64,000 nt of DNA from Turritopsis dohrnii (Eukaryota > Cnidaria > Hydrozoa > Anthoathecata > Oceaniidae): positions 62,001-126,000 of the forward strand of contig BQMF02000113.1 in NCBI GenBank assembly GCA_027922465.2, read 5' to 3'. Below are positions 35,275 through 47,780 of this stretch, piece after piece; position 1 is the stretch's first letter; every line of letters starts with the position of its first letter. Under the pieces are notes generated by a model. That model was not told the origin of the DNA. It made no database searches and saw nothing but the letters and a program-made list of their open reading frames with translations. Both the position numbers and the translations under genes were made by a program.

Positions 35275-35523
35275 TTAATTTGTGTTTTTCCTAAACTCAC
35301 TGGGTGTTTTGATAAGGTAATTGTATGTTTCTGGCCAAGGGACATCTGGTAATCGACCAACAGAAACCCAACCATCTGAAATGTTGTATGGGTCTTGAAG
35401 TAGTTCACCATTGCTGAGAGTCAATTTCTTAACATACTGTGCTTTATCACCATTTTCTAAGCTTTTATAATATCCAGAGTATGTTACCCACACCATTTTA
35501 GTCAATGTTGAAAACAAACGCAC
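35275..35523 (-). pseudogene. Fragment of a YqaJ/SWIM-type transposon protein
   Basis: An 82-residue frame containing YKSLENGDKAQYVKKL and VGRLPDVPWPETYNYLIKTP. I recognise this as the N-terminal part of proteins that carry SWIM and YqaJ nuclease domains in aquatic invertebrate genomes. The nuclease domain itself is absent. The assignment is from memory of the motif and should be searched. Confidence 0.5.
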
Positions 35524-36111
35524 GTGTTTGGAAATGGAAGATTTTCATTTTTTGTAATCACGCTTTCAAAACATGATTAAAAAAGATTGAAAAGCTTCAC
35601 GTGTTTGTTAAGCAATACTTAAATCTGATTGGGAGAATCACAATTTTCAATCAAACGATGTTTTTTCTTGATCAACTATAATTTTATGAATGCCAATTTT
35701 TTTTTGAAGCAGAGTCATCGAGCACAAGAAAACAATATTTTACAAGGCTTTGTTGCTCTTACAATTTCAAAAACAAAGATGTCTAAGTTTTATGTGTATA
35801 TTTAGAGGTCTATTAAATATTTCTCATACATTTTCAGTGTTTATTTATGTTTTTTTGCCTCCAAAACCGCGCATGGGACTGGGAACGACAACATGATACG
35901 TCACACGAAACCCGTCTATAAAGTTAAAAACGAAAAAAAGTTTGGATTGAATGCATAAACTTGGGTGGTTTAAAGTGAAATTTTTATTTTTATTTTGTTT
36001 CTGAGAAATGTAATTTCTGAGATAATGTATTGGCAAGTGTTCTTTATGATATTTCATGTAGTACATATATAACTCATTTTTTTTCATTATATATATAAAA
36101 GTTTGAAAAAC

Positions 36112-39100
36112 ATGTCAAGCAGAAAAAGGAATCCCAAAATGAAGCTGGGATTTTTGATTCCAGCTTGTGTTGATAAACTGTCGGAGGAGGACCCAGAATT
36201 ATTGAAAAAAATGCCAGTGCTTCAAAAAGCTGTTCAAAGACATGTGAATTGTCAACGTCAAAAGAAGGTACAACAAAGAAGCAGGTATATTATATAATTA
36301 TTTTTGCATACAGTATTGTGTTAAACAACGTTATTGTAGTATTGTTTTGATTATGATGTACTCTGCAAAGCTCTATCCAATGAAAAGGAACTAGACATTA
36401 AAAAGATGCTATGTAATATGCATATAATTTAGCAGAATCACGATTGAAAGCGTTTCATCAGATTGAATTCATTTTCAAAACTGTACCTTGTTGAAATTAG
36501 ATAATATGATTTAATGTTTTAAACCTCTCCTATATAAATGTTTAGAAAGGGGTGGGAAAAGGAAGGGGGTTTTAAACAGTGTAGCAACAAACTTCACTTA
36601 TATATAATGCAATTACCTTGGCAGACTGTTCACAATTTCCTTCTTCTAGTTATTGGTAATTAAGTAATCAAATTATTTAAATTCCATTTTTGCATACAGA
36701 AGTAAGAAATTTACAATCACATGGCATTTGAGTTTCACTTGTAATTTGTAATGTAAACTGTTAAATCTCTTAAAATGTTGGCATCAGATTTTCTAGTCAT
36801 TCCATTATAATCTAAAATAGATGTTTAATTTTCACCAGCAACCTTCAAGTATGATAGTTCTTGGATTTGAATCATCTTTATTTATAACTAGATGACTGGA
36901 ATGCCAAATTGTGAAATTTATTCATTTTCATGATAGCCACCAGCCTCTTTTAAAATGTTTTTTATTGTGTATGGACATTCCTTATCATAATATATATATG
37001 TAATACATATGTCAAAAACTTCAGTATCAAAATTCAAAGAAGAGGAGAACAAGTCAATCCAAAGACATTGAAAATTCAAAGACGGCCAACAATGTCAGGT
37101 ACGACTACGGAAAAACAAATTCAAAGCTCAACAATACCTATTACAAGCAACATGCATGAAAATACATCGGATATGGATGACTCAGCAGATCCTGACTTTC
37201 AAATATCAGCAGTTAGCAATGATGATATCCAAATTGATGATTGTGTTGTGGAAAGCACTGTTATGAATTATCCAAAAGAAAAACACAATATCCAGAACAC
37301 GCAATTCCAGGTTTATTAAATCATTTTAAAATATGTCAAACAAAGAAAGGACATAAGTGTGAATTGTATTATAGCATAAATGTACAGTTATGGCTAGAGA
37401 AACAATAAAGTATGTTAACTAATTTAGTTTTACTTTTTAGTTAAAATTGAAGGTTGAACCATACAAAGCATATGAAATTGAAATACGTAAACACAATGCC
37501 ATTATGCCTATTGATCCGTATTTCTTTAAATGTGTTTTCCCTGATTTTGATGAGAAGCAATCACGCCTGAAGGTAACACTAATATCAAGTTGTGTTCTAG
37601 TTAACATAATATTCTAGTTATCATATTACCACATAGGATTAAAATCAGGTGTTCCAAACATTTCACAAAGGTTAAAAACATTTAACTATTGAACTTGAAG
37701 GTTTTAGCTTACTTCCTAATGACTTTAAGTTATTAATAAAATTTGAAAATTTCATTGGATTTCAGCAATCAAGCTTCATATTCGTTATAAATTATAAATA
37801 TTAATATTTCTAACGTAGATGCATAAAAGTATCTTATTGGAAAGACATTGTATTTTAAAAGGAGGTAGCCTTGAATGGTTGTATGGATGTTCCTGTGACC
37901 CTGCTGAACTTAGTTTTTTAAGTACAATCCAATCCGTATCTATTGAAACAGGTAAGGATTAATGTTGGATGATCTTTTTTCAAGTTTATATTGCATTTTT
38001 CTATGCTGCTAAGTCACCAATATTGTATTTGCATTTTTATTTATAGCTCATCATGCAATTTTCCCATTGAATATTCCAGACAGATTTGACTTGACGATGT
38101 TGACTGTTGACTGACAATGTGATTCTATCAACCTTTACACTGCTTTACACTTTTCATTTTATTCATTTTCATTTTATAAAGAAGTTTATTCTGCTTGGAT
38201 ATTTTGTTTTGGAATATGTTAAGCAAACTTAGTTTGAATGTACAAAACCTTTGTTCTTTGAATGTTTAAATTGGGAATTCATTGCTGTAGTTTTGTATGT
38301 TTGCTTCTTTTAAGACATCCAATTACAGTCTTGTATTCATGTCAATGCAATAAAGCCAATAGTGATGGAACTATCACATTGGGATGATGAAGATCCAATT
38401 GGTTAGTATTTCTCTATACTGCTACTTTGATTTAATTGGAAATGTCATTCCAAAGCAAAAACGTTCGTTTTATGAAAATACTTCTTTTTATTTATTTTGT
38501 TTTTCATTTTGTATTGCATCTTTCATCTTTAACTGATGTTCATAAACTTGATGTTTTCATATTTCTCTGGATAGTAACACAAGACACTCTTGTTCTTCTA
38601 GCTTGTCAAGCGTCTCTCAGTGAGGTATCAATGATGAAATTTAATTAGGGCAATGTCTATTTTTCTATTTACAGGGATTGTTCACAAATGACGTCAACCA
38701 TTTTTTCAAGATTTTTGACCCCCCCCCCCCTCCCCCCTCTGTCAACCTGCGTCAACTTTGCGTTGCCCCCCCCTCCCCCCCCCCCCCCCCCCCCCCCCCC
38801 CTCAGTTGACGTCTTCGTTTGAGAAGAGACCCCCTCCCCCCCCCTCTCCAAAAAAAACCCAAAACAATCTCCACCCCCACTAACCACTGAATGTATCTAA
38901 GTTTCTTACGCATTTTTAATTAGACGCAAAAATATTTGCAATGATTAAGCAATACGGAAGGACTTTCCCACGCCACGACAGACCACATCAAGATCACATT
39001 CCGTGTAAACATTTTCATAAGAAACTTTTACTTAATTAGAAAAATCAAGGTTCTGAAAATTGTGAAGGTTGACGTCAACAGTAGTATCACCTCCCCCCCG

Positions 39101-42100
39101 CCTCCCCGGTCAACCAGCGTCAACTTTAGCATAACCCCCCTCCCCCCCTAACAGTTGACGTCATTTGTGAACAGTCCCTTATATTAGACCATTTGAAAAT
39201 ATGCAATTCTCTATTTTTTTATTGATTAATCAATGAATTTCGTGTGACTTTTTTACGTAGATTAATGATGTCTCTGAGCTTTCCTATGATAGCAAGCAAA
39301 TTGTTGTCATTAAAGATTCAACTGTTGGTGTTGTCTCATTTGATGGCATGAAATATCAATGTTCTTTGTGTGACTCACCTTACTGTAACCATGCAACTGT
39401 TGTTAAGAGTTATCGGTCAAAGGAAGATGTACCATCGTTTATTGCTGATATTCTTGAGACAAAAAACATCGCCAAAAAGTCATATCAAAGGAAATGTGAT
39501 TCATGGAAAAAAATTTCTTTCGTACCAAACCAACGCCTTCAATTGTGTCTTCGTTCACATCCAATGCAATATTTGTCTCGGTCTGAATCCGGAAGTGCTG
39601 ACTATGTTTGCTTTGATAAAGACTTGATCGAATGTCCAACCTGCCATGGGGAATTGACCCAAGAAGGGGGGAGTGTTGTGCATTTGTTGACAAAGGACAG
39701 CTCTTTTGAATGTCAAGGTTAATATTTTGTTTTAGGCCTTTTAAATTTGACTAAGTTCCTTTAAAATTAATTCGATATGTATCCGTATTTCTCCACAAAT
39801 AAGTAAAAAATATGGCTTTTTAACAACTATTCGTAATTTCATTATTAGTTTTTTCAAAAGTCTGTTTAAACGCGGCATGCAGCAACAATGTTGTATATAA
39901 ATATGATGGCGGCAGTGATGGTATTTTCAACATGAAGGATTTTCTTGTTCATCATCAAGTTCTTAGAGATTACATGTTTCACTTTTTACATGGTAGCAGG
40001 TTTGTGTTGACATCGTTCATATAATTACCTTCATATGTAAACTTATATATTCTTTGACATAATAAATTGTCATAATGCTTTATGGTTGTTTTTTCAATAT
40101 AGTTGTACTCTTCATGCGTATTACGATGTTTGGACGGCAAATCAACAAAGCGGTGGAGATTCACTCTTCAAAAACAAAATCAATTACAACTCTTTCAGAT
40201 TGATTTGGTACAGATTTTTGGAATTGTTAGATATTGATTTTGCCGAACAAACAATTTGCCCAGCATGCGGTCCTTCTCCAAAACAAATTATTTGTGATGC
40301 TACGAGCTTGGGGTACCAACGAAAGTTCGCTGCCGTAGTTCAGCCTCATTCCAATGACGAGTCTTTCTTTAGGAGATATTCGTAAGCGCTTCTTAATTAC
40401 GTGTTAATTCATTCGTTGTAATATACGTTGCAGGTGAAACAGCCATCATTTTTGTATGTCATAACAGTCATGCTTTCTTATCCTTATAGATCTCATTCTT
40501 CTCGAGTAGCTATTTCCAGAAAGATTGTTCGGGAACAATTAAATCTTTGGGTGAAGCAAAAATTAAATAAAAGAGAGGAGTGTGTCCTTCTAGAAGACCT
40601 TCGTCTCTACAACAAACCCATATATGTAGCATTCAAGTGGACATTAGAAAGTTTTGGTAGATGTAGAATCCCTGGCCCAATCCTCGATATTTTCCAATGT
40701 TTGGGATCCCCAAGTCCTGTCTGCTCATACCTGTATCCTTCAGATTTTGCAGGTTTCTTGGCAGAAAGCTTACTGGAAGAGAATATAAAAGGCAAACCTG
40801 AACTATTGAAGTCAATTCAACGAGAATTACCGCTTTTTTTTAATTTGTTGACTTGTCTTCAAATAGAAAATTGTTTGCCACCTGAGTGGAAAGGTCTAAT
40901 TTTATATCTGATTGATACTTCAAAGAGACCCTTTGAAACCGCCGAGTATGTTCGAACACCAACGGCATCTACGAGTACTGAAATTTGCAGGTATTTATAG
41001 TAATTCTTCCTTTAAAAGAATAAAAACGTACTCTTAACTCTGTTATTCGGGATGTCCAGTTAACTAACAAAATAAGTTATATTTCTCCTGGTTTTATAAG
41101 AAATATCACATGTAATATGTAATCGACTAAGACAAATCATATGATTCATGGAACTGAAACAAACTTTTCATCTCAACACTAAGCAGAAAAATTGCAATCA
41201 GCAGAACTTTGGTTTTCTTTGACTGTTATTGATTACTTTAACTGTTAAATTACTATTTCTTCAAACCATTGATATCCGTTTGTAGCTTCCCAACCCTGCC
41301 GATTTTGCGGAAAAGGGGATTTTATGAGCAGGATAAAGAGACAACGAAATACAGTAGTTGTAGGAAACTGTACAAAGGTCATCCACGGCTGATGCCCGGC
41401 ATCTTTACCATATATTGCCCTCATGGTATTAAGTATATAATGTTTATATTGAGCGTGCGATAAACGGCTTAATTCTCTTTGTAACGTAGTTTTCATTCGT
41501 TATAACAGGTATTTGTTTTGGTTTTCAAGTAATGGAGAGCCAGGAGTCACCAAATATTCCATTTACCATTTTTAAAACTCGTTTTGAAAAGGGTATGCTG
41601 TCTTCCTTTGTAAATTATTTCCGTCTTCCGTGGCAGAAGTAGATTGTGTTTTGTAAAAGAACTTTTTATTCTTTTAGCACCAGAGTTAGTGGTTTATGAT
41701 AACGCCTGTTCCTTACATGTTTACTGTCTCAACAGAGATCCCATTTACTTCAGAGACACAATTTTCTTAGTTGACAGGTTTCACTGGAAGAACCATACCG
41801 GTAAGATTCGATCATCATAAGTATAAACTGTTTTGAAGCGTATTGAGTGAATGATTATGAAAAGTGTAACCAGTGACATTCCTGCGAATTCTTTCTTTTC
41901 TGTGATTTTCTTGATTTACTTACTCCTGCAGCAGGAACTACATATGATGTAGATGTTATAAGTTACTGGAAGATGCTGACTGCGTTGCGTGCGTTTTCTC
42001 TCTTGCTCACAACGTTGTGGTATTGTGTATTTAGCTTGCTCTGCTGGCTACAATATGAAGAAATACCCTCGGTTTGATGGTATCAACTCTGAAATCAACG

Positions 42101-42228
42101 AGCAGCAGAATGCCACTACAAAGAAACTTAAGACGCAACTGTCTTACATGAACACTGAGAACTTTCTTAGCCATTGCAAGTTCTTCTTTTGGTATCGAAA
42201 TTCCTTGAAGAAAAGAAAAGTACAGTGA
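36112..42228 (+). CDS. KDZ-like transposase protein gene, 14 exons, intact
   Basis: Exons 36112-36284, 37025-37310, 37441-37572, 37819-37951, 38315-38401, 38575-38624, 39261-39717, 39849-39999, 40103-40381, 40490-40990, 41286-41425, 41509-41592, 41678-41800 and 42035-42228. All have GT..AG borders, all phases match and the sum is 2790 bases, 929 residues without an internal stop. The N-terminus is basic (MSSRKRNPKMKLGF). The middle has Cys/His clusters (CSLCDSPYCNH; CPTCHG; CPACG). The core has ICDATSLGYQRKF, VYDNACSLHVYC, LVDRFHWKNHT and NSEINEQQN, which fit an Asp, Asp, Glu triad of KDZ (Kyakuja-Dileera-Zisupton) transposases or of cellular proteins derived from them. A TATATATAAAAG stretch lies just upstream of the ATG. 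No flanking terminal repeats were found, so it could be a host gene derived from a transposase. Assignment to KDZ is moderately sure. Confidence 0.75.
38047..38114 (+). other. Possible alternative last exon of the KDZ-like gene
   Basis: After the exon that ends at 37951, an acceptor at 38045-38046 opens 22 in-frame codons (HHAIFPLNIPDRFDL...) and then TGA at 38112. Using it would give a short protein of about 260 residues without the catalytic core. Confidence 0.35.
38674..39178. mobile_element. Poly-C-rich MITE in an intron of the KDZ-like gene
   Basis: Inverted ends GGGAYTGTTCACAAATGACG at 38674 and 39178. The interior is built from C runs, one over 35 bases, and from the short palindrome-bearing phrase GTTGACGTC/GTCAACTTTGC. 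Confidence 0.75.
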
Positions 42229-42534
42229 ACGGAGTTAGTTGAATGGATGTCCCATCCACCAGTCTGGCCTTAAAAATTTTCATTTGTCAGGATTGCTTTA
42301 CACACACAAGTTGTTTTTCTTCACCGCCCACGCCCCACAATCCCGATAAGAATGAAACTTTTGCTGTGTATTTGATTAGAAGAAAGTTTCACATTTTAGT
42401 TTTCATTGCGAAGGATGAAGTGGCATTGTTGACTGTACATCGCATTTTTGCATGCTTTTCAATCTTGATTTAAAGATAAAATTAACATTGCACATATATT
42501 TGAGACGAACATCATGGGAATGATCGTGGTGACT

Positions 42535-42596
42535 AGCCGCAAAAGAACCCCGATCTCTCGCATGAATCACGAGGGTGATAAACACTATATTATTAT
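42535..42596 (-). repeat. SINE head relic
   Basis: The minus strand contains TATAGTGTTTATCAC..GTGATTCATGCGAGAGATCGGGGTTC, the same tRNA-like head as 9360-9430, ending in (AAT)n at 42588-42604. Confidence 0.6.
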
Positions 42597-42604
42597 TATT
42601 ATTA

Positions 42605-42998
42605 CGAATAAAGGATAGGCATTTCAGTCTACAAAGAACTGTTTTACAAATGCGTCCTATAAATTTGTTTTACAAATGCGTCCTATACTACGGCGCCACT
42701 AAGTGAAGATGGAGGAGACCATGAAACTAGCAATCTTGGTTGGTTGCATTGTTTTAAAATGTTACGCATCTTGGTTAAATAAATCTGATGACGGAAATAA
42801 ATAAAGGCGATATTTATGTGGCTGTCTGAAGCCAAGTAGAATTTTATTTTCAGCAACAAAACTTGTATAAAACATTTTTGTCGAATTTTACCCAAACAAA
42901 AATAATTTAACTCGACACGGCGATTATGCAGCTGTGTCAAGCTATCCTTTACTGTGTCATGTAAAAAAGGATGCAATGTACTAAGAAATATAGAAGTA
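42605..42998. other. Spacer without recognised features
   Basis: A 20-base direct repeat (TTTTACAAATGCGTCCTATA) occurs at about 42640 and 42669; otherwise nothing. Confidence 0.4.
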
Positions 42999-43850
42999 CA
43001 GTACACATCCGTTAATTCGAATGCCGCTTAATTCGAACATTCTTTATTTCGAACAAATTCTTCAGTCCCTTGAGTTTAGTCTAATAAAGTCTTATATTTT
43101 GTGCCGCTTAATTCGAACATTTCGTTAATTCAAACAGTTTTTTCGGTCCCTAGGCTAAAAAAACACTCGTTAATTCGAACTTTTGCGCACTATTAATCTA
43201 AAACTGTACTGAAAATGAAGACATTTTTCTTTCAACTTTTCAATAAATTGTGCATTCCCAGTAAAATGAAGTTTACCAGGTATTTGGAGTCCTTCTTTAT
43301 CGCCAAGATTAACTTTTTTCTCAGTTACTTCTACTTTGCAGCTGTGGTCATCGCTTGATTGAAGAAAAAAATGAGTTCGTTTTTACAAAGCGACCTTTCT
43401 TTCCTTTAGCCAAATGTCAACCTCGAACCCAGGGTTTCATGCCTTTTCGATGCAAGAAACCCTGGGTTCGAGGTTGGCCAAATGTCCAACCATGACGTTG
43501 TTCTGTGTGACTGCAAACATCCATATGTTAAAGCGTATCAATATCCCCCTGCTGCAACAACGTATTTGTCAAATTCATTTTCTGGTTCAGAACTTATCCA
43601 ATTTTTGGCTGCCATTTTTCCATATAAGCATGGTAACCTATAGGAAGACATTATGTATTTCTTGAGTAAATCAGTAGCTCTTCTTCTATCCCAAAATCTA
43701 TGGCTTCTTGTTTGCTGTCAAAGGTGCAAGAAAGATGTAAGAAATTCTATCTGAATTCTTATTTATCCCAATTATCTTATAATTCGAACATTCGCTAATT
43801 CGAACAAATTTTTCGGTCCTTTGGGTGTTCGAAATAACGGATGTGTACTG
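42999..43850. mobile_element. pogo/Tigger-type non-autonomous element
   Basis: Inverted ends CAGTACACATCCGTTAATTC (43% copies diverge inside) with TA on both sides (42997-42998, 43851-43852). AATTCGAAC is repeated many times near both ends, as in pogo-like MITEs. No transposase. A hairpin lies at 43418-43476. Confidence 0.75.
43418..43476. repeat. Perfect hairpin inside the pogo-type MITE
   Basis: Arms of 20-21 bases (AACCTCGAACCCAGGGTTTC and its inverse) around a loop of about 17 bases. The right arm includes GGGTTCGAGGTT, which looks like a tRNA B box. Confidence 0.8.
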
Positions 43851-43852
43851 TA

Positions 43853-45908
43853 TTTACTGTTTTTTAATAGATGCTTCATAAATTCTATTTACTTACATTA
43901 CAATATTTTCGAAAATAAAATCTTTGAAAATGCAATAAATAGTTCTGCATGTTACTCAAAAAAACGGCTCAAAAAAACGGCTCCTAACATGCTATCTTGT
44001 ACTGTGGGATGGGGTAGGCTGTCCTTAAGTTGGTGTGTTTTCGAAAGCATAAATAAAGCAATATTTTTGAAAATGACAATGTGAACAAAAGTTTTATCAT
44101 TGTTCTCTTATACATTTTGGTGGCAAAACAGTGTCACTGTGTAAATACCGTAAATACCGTAGCTACTCGAAGTTTGAGTGTCATTATTAAGAGTATCTTG
44201 CTTGTATTTGCTAAAACCAAATTAACCTTGATTAGTGGTTGAGGTTTACCTCACATGTACGTTTCTGTGTGGGAATGAAGTGAGTGCGTTCTCTTATATA
44301 TCCTTCTATCACTGTGTAAAGGCACATCAGAGACGCTCGCCTATAATGCCAGGACGAAAAAAATCTCCTTTCTGTTTATTCCGCGAGCTGTTGGAAAGGT
44401 TGCTGTTGCGGTTGTTTCATTTGTTAACCGAAATAACGGTTCAAGACAATTAAACAGACTGTTAACCATGGGTAGACTTGAATAAGCGTCAATATGTGAG
44501 TTCTTTTTTATTTCTGATTTATCCTTCTCTTTGTACATCTTGAAAGTTTTCTTGGCAATATAACGAGAAAGAAAAGTACAGAGCATGTTTGAAGAAAATT
44601 GTGAACTGGTAAAATTAAAATTTGAAATCTTGTGCGAAAAATAATGGAAAAGCTACATATTTATGTATATATGTGCATCATCTGTTTAACTGATTTTGAC
44701 ATAGAAAACCCTTTGGGTCTATTCGGTCGCATTCCGACATATTTGACCCAAAGTAGAAAAGTGTATGATTTTCAATCAATAATCTTCAATAATGGATTTC
44801 TGTCAGTTCACTTTGCTGAACTCCGACATTTTTGACTGAAGTTTAAATAAAATAAGCAAACGAACAAAAATCATAATCGACACAAGATAAGACACCATCA
44901 TTCACAACGATATTAGATTTTAGGTAAACGATATTAAATAAGGAAATCGCAATTGTCTTTCTTTAGTTATGTTTAACTTCTGATCTACTTTGCCTCCCTT
45001 TACCTCTGTCACTATTTCACTTTAATTATTATGATAAGTTTTCTGAAGCATAGCGCACCCTATCATCACGTTCACAACTTGAAAGTCTCTGGAAGTAGCA
45101 AAAATATGTCTGAAGGTAGCCCAAATGTTTCAGCGTGCTGATAATTTTTGCAATCTTTCTTCTTTCAGTGTGTTAAATTTTTGCCCCGTAGATATCACTT
45201 CAAACTTGGAAACAAAAAGTGTTTTAGTTGGGTCCATTCTGTCGGATTCTGACAGTTTTGACCCAAAGGATGTATACAGTCAATAAGAGGCATTTCACTC
45301 AGTGGGGAAATGAACCAATCTTACATATATCAGGTTATATAAACAATCATTGATTATTTTCGCCTCACATGAAATGGAGATATCTAAGCTGGACTGTGTT
45401 TTCTGTTAATATTCATTTATTAATTTTTCACTGCCGATTTGCCTATTTCTTACTAATTTTATTCGTTTGGGTTTAAGTTCTGCTTAAATTCTGACTTTTG
45501 GCCCAACAGGAGAATTTTTATCCTGTTACAATAATTTAGTACAGACTTCTCTAAAATAACAGGAATAAATTATAATGAAAAAATAAAAAACAGCAACTAA
45601 AAACATAACAAAACAACAAAGAAAATTAACCACCAAAACAATTGACGCCAATTCAATGTAACTTTTTAATAAAAGACGCGGCCACGTGTTTAGCAAAAAG
45701 GGCGCGGGCACGTGTTTAAAGGCGCGACCGCATATTAAAAAGTAAAAGTAAATTGTCCAAATCAGCCACGGTACTGATTGATCAGTTTGTCGCTTGTAAT
45801 CTACATTTTGTTTATTGAGAAAAAATCGATGCTAACTATCATCAAGTATCAATACTCTCTAGACAGCAACAATAGTATCAGAAACACAAAAATGAGTAAG
45901 GGCGATCA
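43853..45908. other. AT-rich stretch without supported genes
   Basis: No domain-bearing frame, inverted terminal repeat or RNA gene seen. GC-rich fragments CGCGGCCACGTGTTTA and GCGCGGGCACGTGTTTAA near 45677-45725 form a short imperfect repeat. Confidence 0.4.
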
Positions 45909-46433
45909 TACGGTGGCCCATAACTGCCACGGCAAAAGAAAAAGACTCACGGAAAAAGAAAAAGACTCACGGCAAAAGAAAAAGACTCACGGAAAGGAAA
46001 AGGTCTCAATAAAAATCTTTTTTATAAAAATGTCATTTATTAATTATCATGATCCTTTCATCCTCTCTCCTCTCACATGATGTAAAAAACCACTCTCAGA
46101 CGAGCATAGGTTAAGTTTTGGACATACAAATTGGATACTACTAACATTTCTTAAAGGTTTAATCTAGTGGCAAAGTTTTAAAAAGTAGCTGTATACAATA
46201 TAACAAATAACCAACCACCAAAGTACTATTACGAAGCCAAGATGACACAACACGTGCGTGCTTCCATTCCGACCTAAACAAACACGCTACTTTTGCTACC
46301 ATTTTAACAATTTGCATTTTCTTTTGCCGTGGGCTACTTTCCTTTTGCCGTGAATTATTTTCTTCTGCCGTTGCAGTTATGTCTTTTTCCGTGTGTCTTT
46401 TTTCTTTTTCCGTGGCAGTTATGGACCACCGTA
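45909..46433. mobile_element. TIR element with AAAGACTCACGG tandem repeats
   Basis: Inverted ends TACGGTGGNCCATAACTGCC at 45909 and 46433. Inside the left end is a tandem array of about 19-base units ending AAAAAGACTCACGG (45940-45995); the right end holds inverted, degenerate versions. No transposase. Confidence 0.7.
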
Positions 46434-47780
46434 CAATCAAAAATCATAGGCTTAAGAAGACCTTTGTTAACCGACTTAACACCTCAGTTAACCATTTGTT
46501 AACCATGGATCGAGACCGGAATGCTAGTTTAAAAGTGTACTCTAGAAATGATACCACTTTGTATTGAAACAACCGAACCGAATACTTTTACAATGTTGTT
46601 CGCATTTATCTCTCGGCAGTCCTAATTTTTGATGTTTTTTCACTCAGAAAGAAGTTTTCATGTTATGTTTTTATGTAACCCTTTATTGCAACATGGAGGA
46701 TGATTTGAGTCGTAGAGTAAAAGCTACGAAAATTATGACTAACGAAAGCATTATTGTTATGAAAAAGAAGGAATACCAGGTAAAATGTTTTCTTTATAAC
46801 TGTCAAGTGTAAGAGGGTTCACATGGATAAATTCTGCCTGACAAAGCTGCTTCGACTCTTACTTTTCTTATCAAATCCAAAAAATCAACTTTCGTTCACA
46901 TGAGAAATGTATAGGTCGCTGTAGTCGCGCGAATGAGCGAACTGATTTTTGATTGGCCGACGCAATCTCATTCGCCTAGTACTTCAAATCATTTGAACTA
47001 CTGGAGCGAATGAAAAAGCTGTTGTTCATTATCGAAATTCTGGGAACATGATGTGAGTACTCCTAACCGGTCTGATTTTCCACACAATGCGTATGTTTCC
47101 CTTTTAGGGCATAAACAATGATAATTTCATGACATTTTCCAGGCCAGTTTGTGATGTGAACATATGAACATTTTCATGTGAATCAGCCCTGTGAACCAAA
47201 CCAGCCCACTTCGCCTGGTTGAAATCCCCTAAGACTAATTTTTACAAACTTTAAGGATGGAATTTATGTGATTCATGTGAACTTATGTGTTTTTTGTTCA
47301 AGAAAATTTAACAACTTGTACTTCGTTTAATATCATATCGTCTCATCAGCACACCGTTTCGTTTTCACATTATCACTCGAAGACAACCAAAATGACGAGA
47401 TCATAGTGTTGCAGCAACTTAATGTTGCACGATTTTCTTTAACATAAATAAGAAACGACAATACTGTAACGTACTGTAAAGTTGTCAAACTATGCCACTT
47501 TAATACAATCTGATCTAGATCCGATTGGCTAATGCATTATTTTTCTTTTGGAAGCATGGCGATGGGCTTCCTCTTTAATGTCTGGACTTAAAAAAAGATG
47601 TTTTATTTGATAAAGGATCCAGACAATGACTATCATGTCATATTCTTTTTATGTTCAAATTTCCAAATCTGTAAGATGCTTTTGGCTCGGTCATTACCTC
47701 GTAAATAACAATAATTAACTATAAAAAATAGTTCTAATATTCAGTCACGCCTTGCCAAGAACAGGTATGCGAAAGATCGT
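46434..47780. other. Mostly non-coding spacer with one possible exon
   Basis: At 46693-46779 an ATG opens 29 codons (MEDDLSRRVKATKIMTNESI...) that end at a good donor (CCAG/GTAAAA). No continuing exon could be traced. The rest is AT-rich; TTCACATG occurs in inverted positions near 46815 and 47270, which may mark a weak terminal-repeat element. Confidence 0.3.

Larger units (their letters stand above)
33878..35916. mobile_element. ISL2EU-like DNA transposon relic
   Basis: Terminal inverted repeats GACGGGTTTC.GTGT at both ends (33878 onward and inverse ending at 35916), flanked by TA at 33876-33877 and 35917-35918. Inside are a decayed THAP gene on the plus strand and, on the minus strand, a segment like the N-terminal part of YqaJ-nuclease proteins. 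A THAP-bearing protein plus a YqaJ protein between short inverted repeats with a 2-base duplication is the known make-up of ISL2EU (IS4EU) elements. The assignment is an inference from that combination. Confidence 0.6.

Noticed and set aside
42720..42803. Short frame MKLAILVGCIVLKCYASW as a secreted peptide
   Set aside because: Only about 27 codons, with no promoter, splice or duplicate support.
44235..44453. Lys/Arg- and Leu-rich short frame
   Set aside because: Composition looks random and no splice or promoter context was found.
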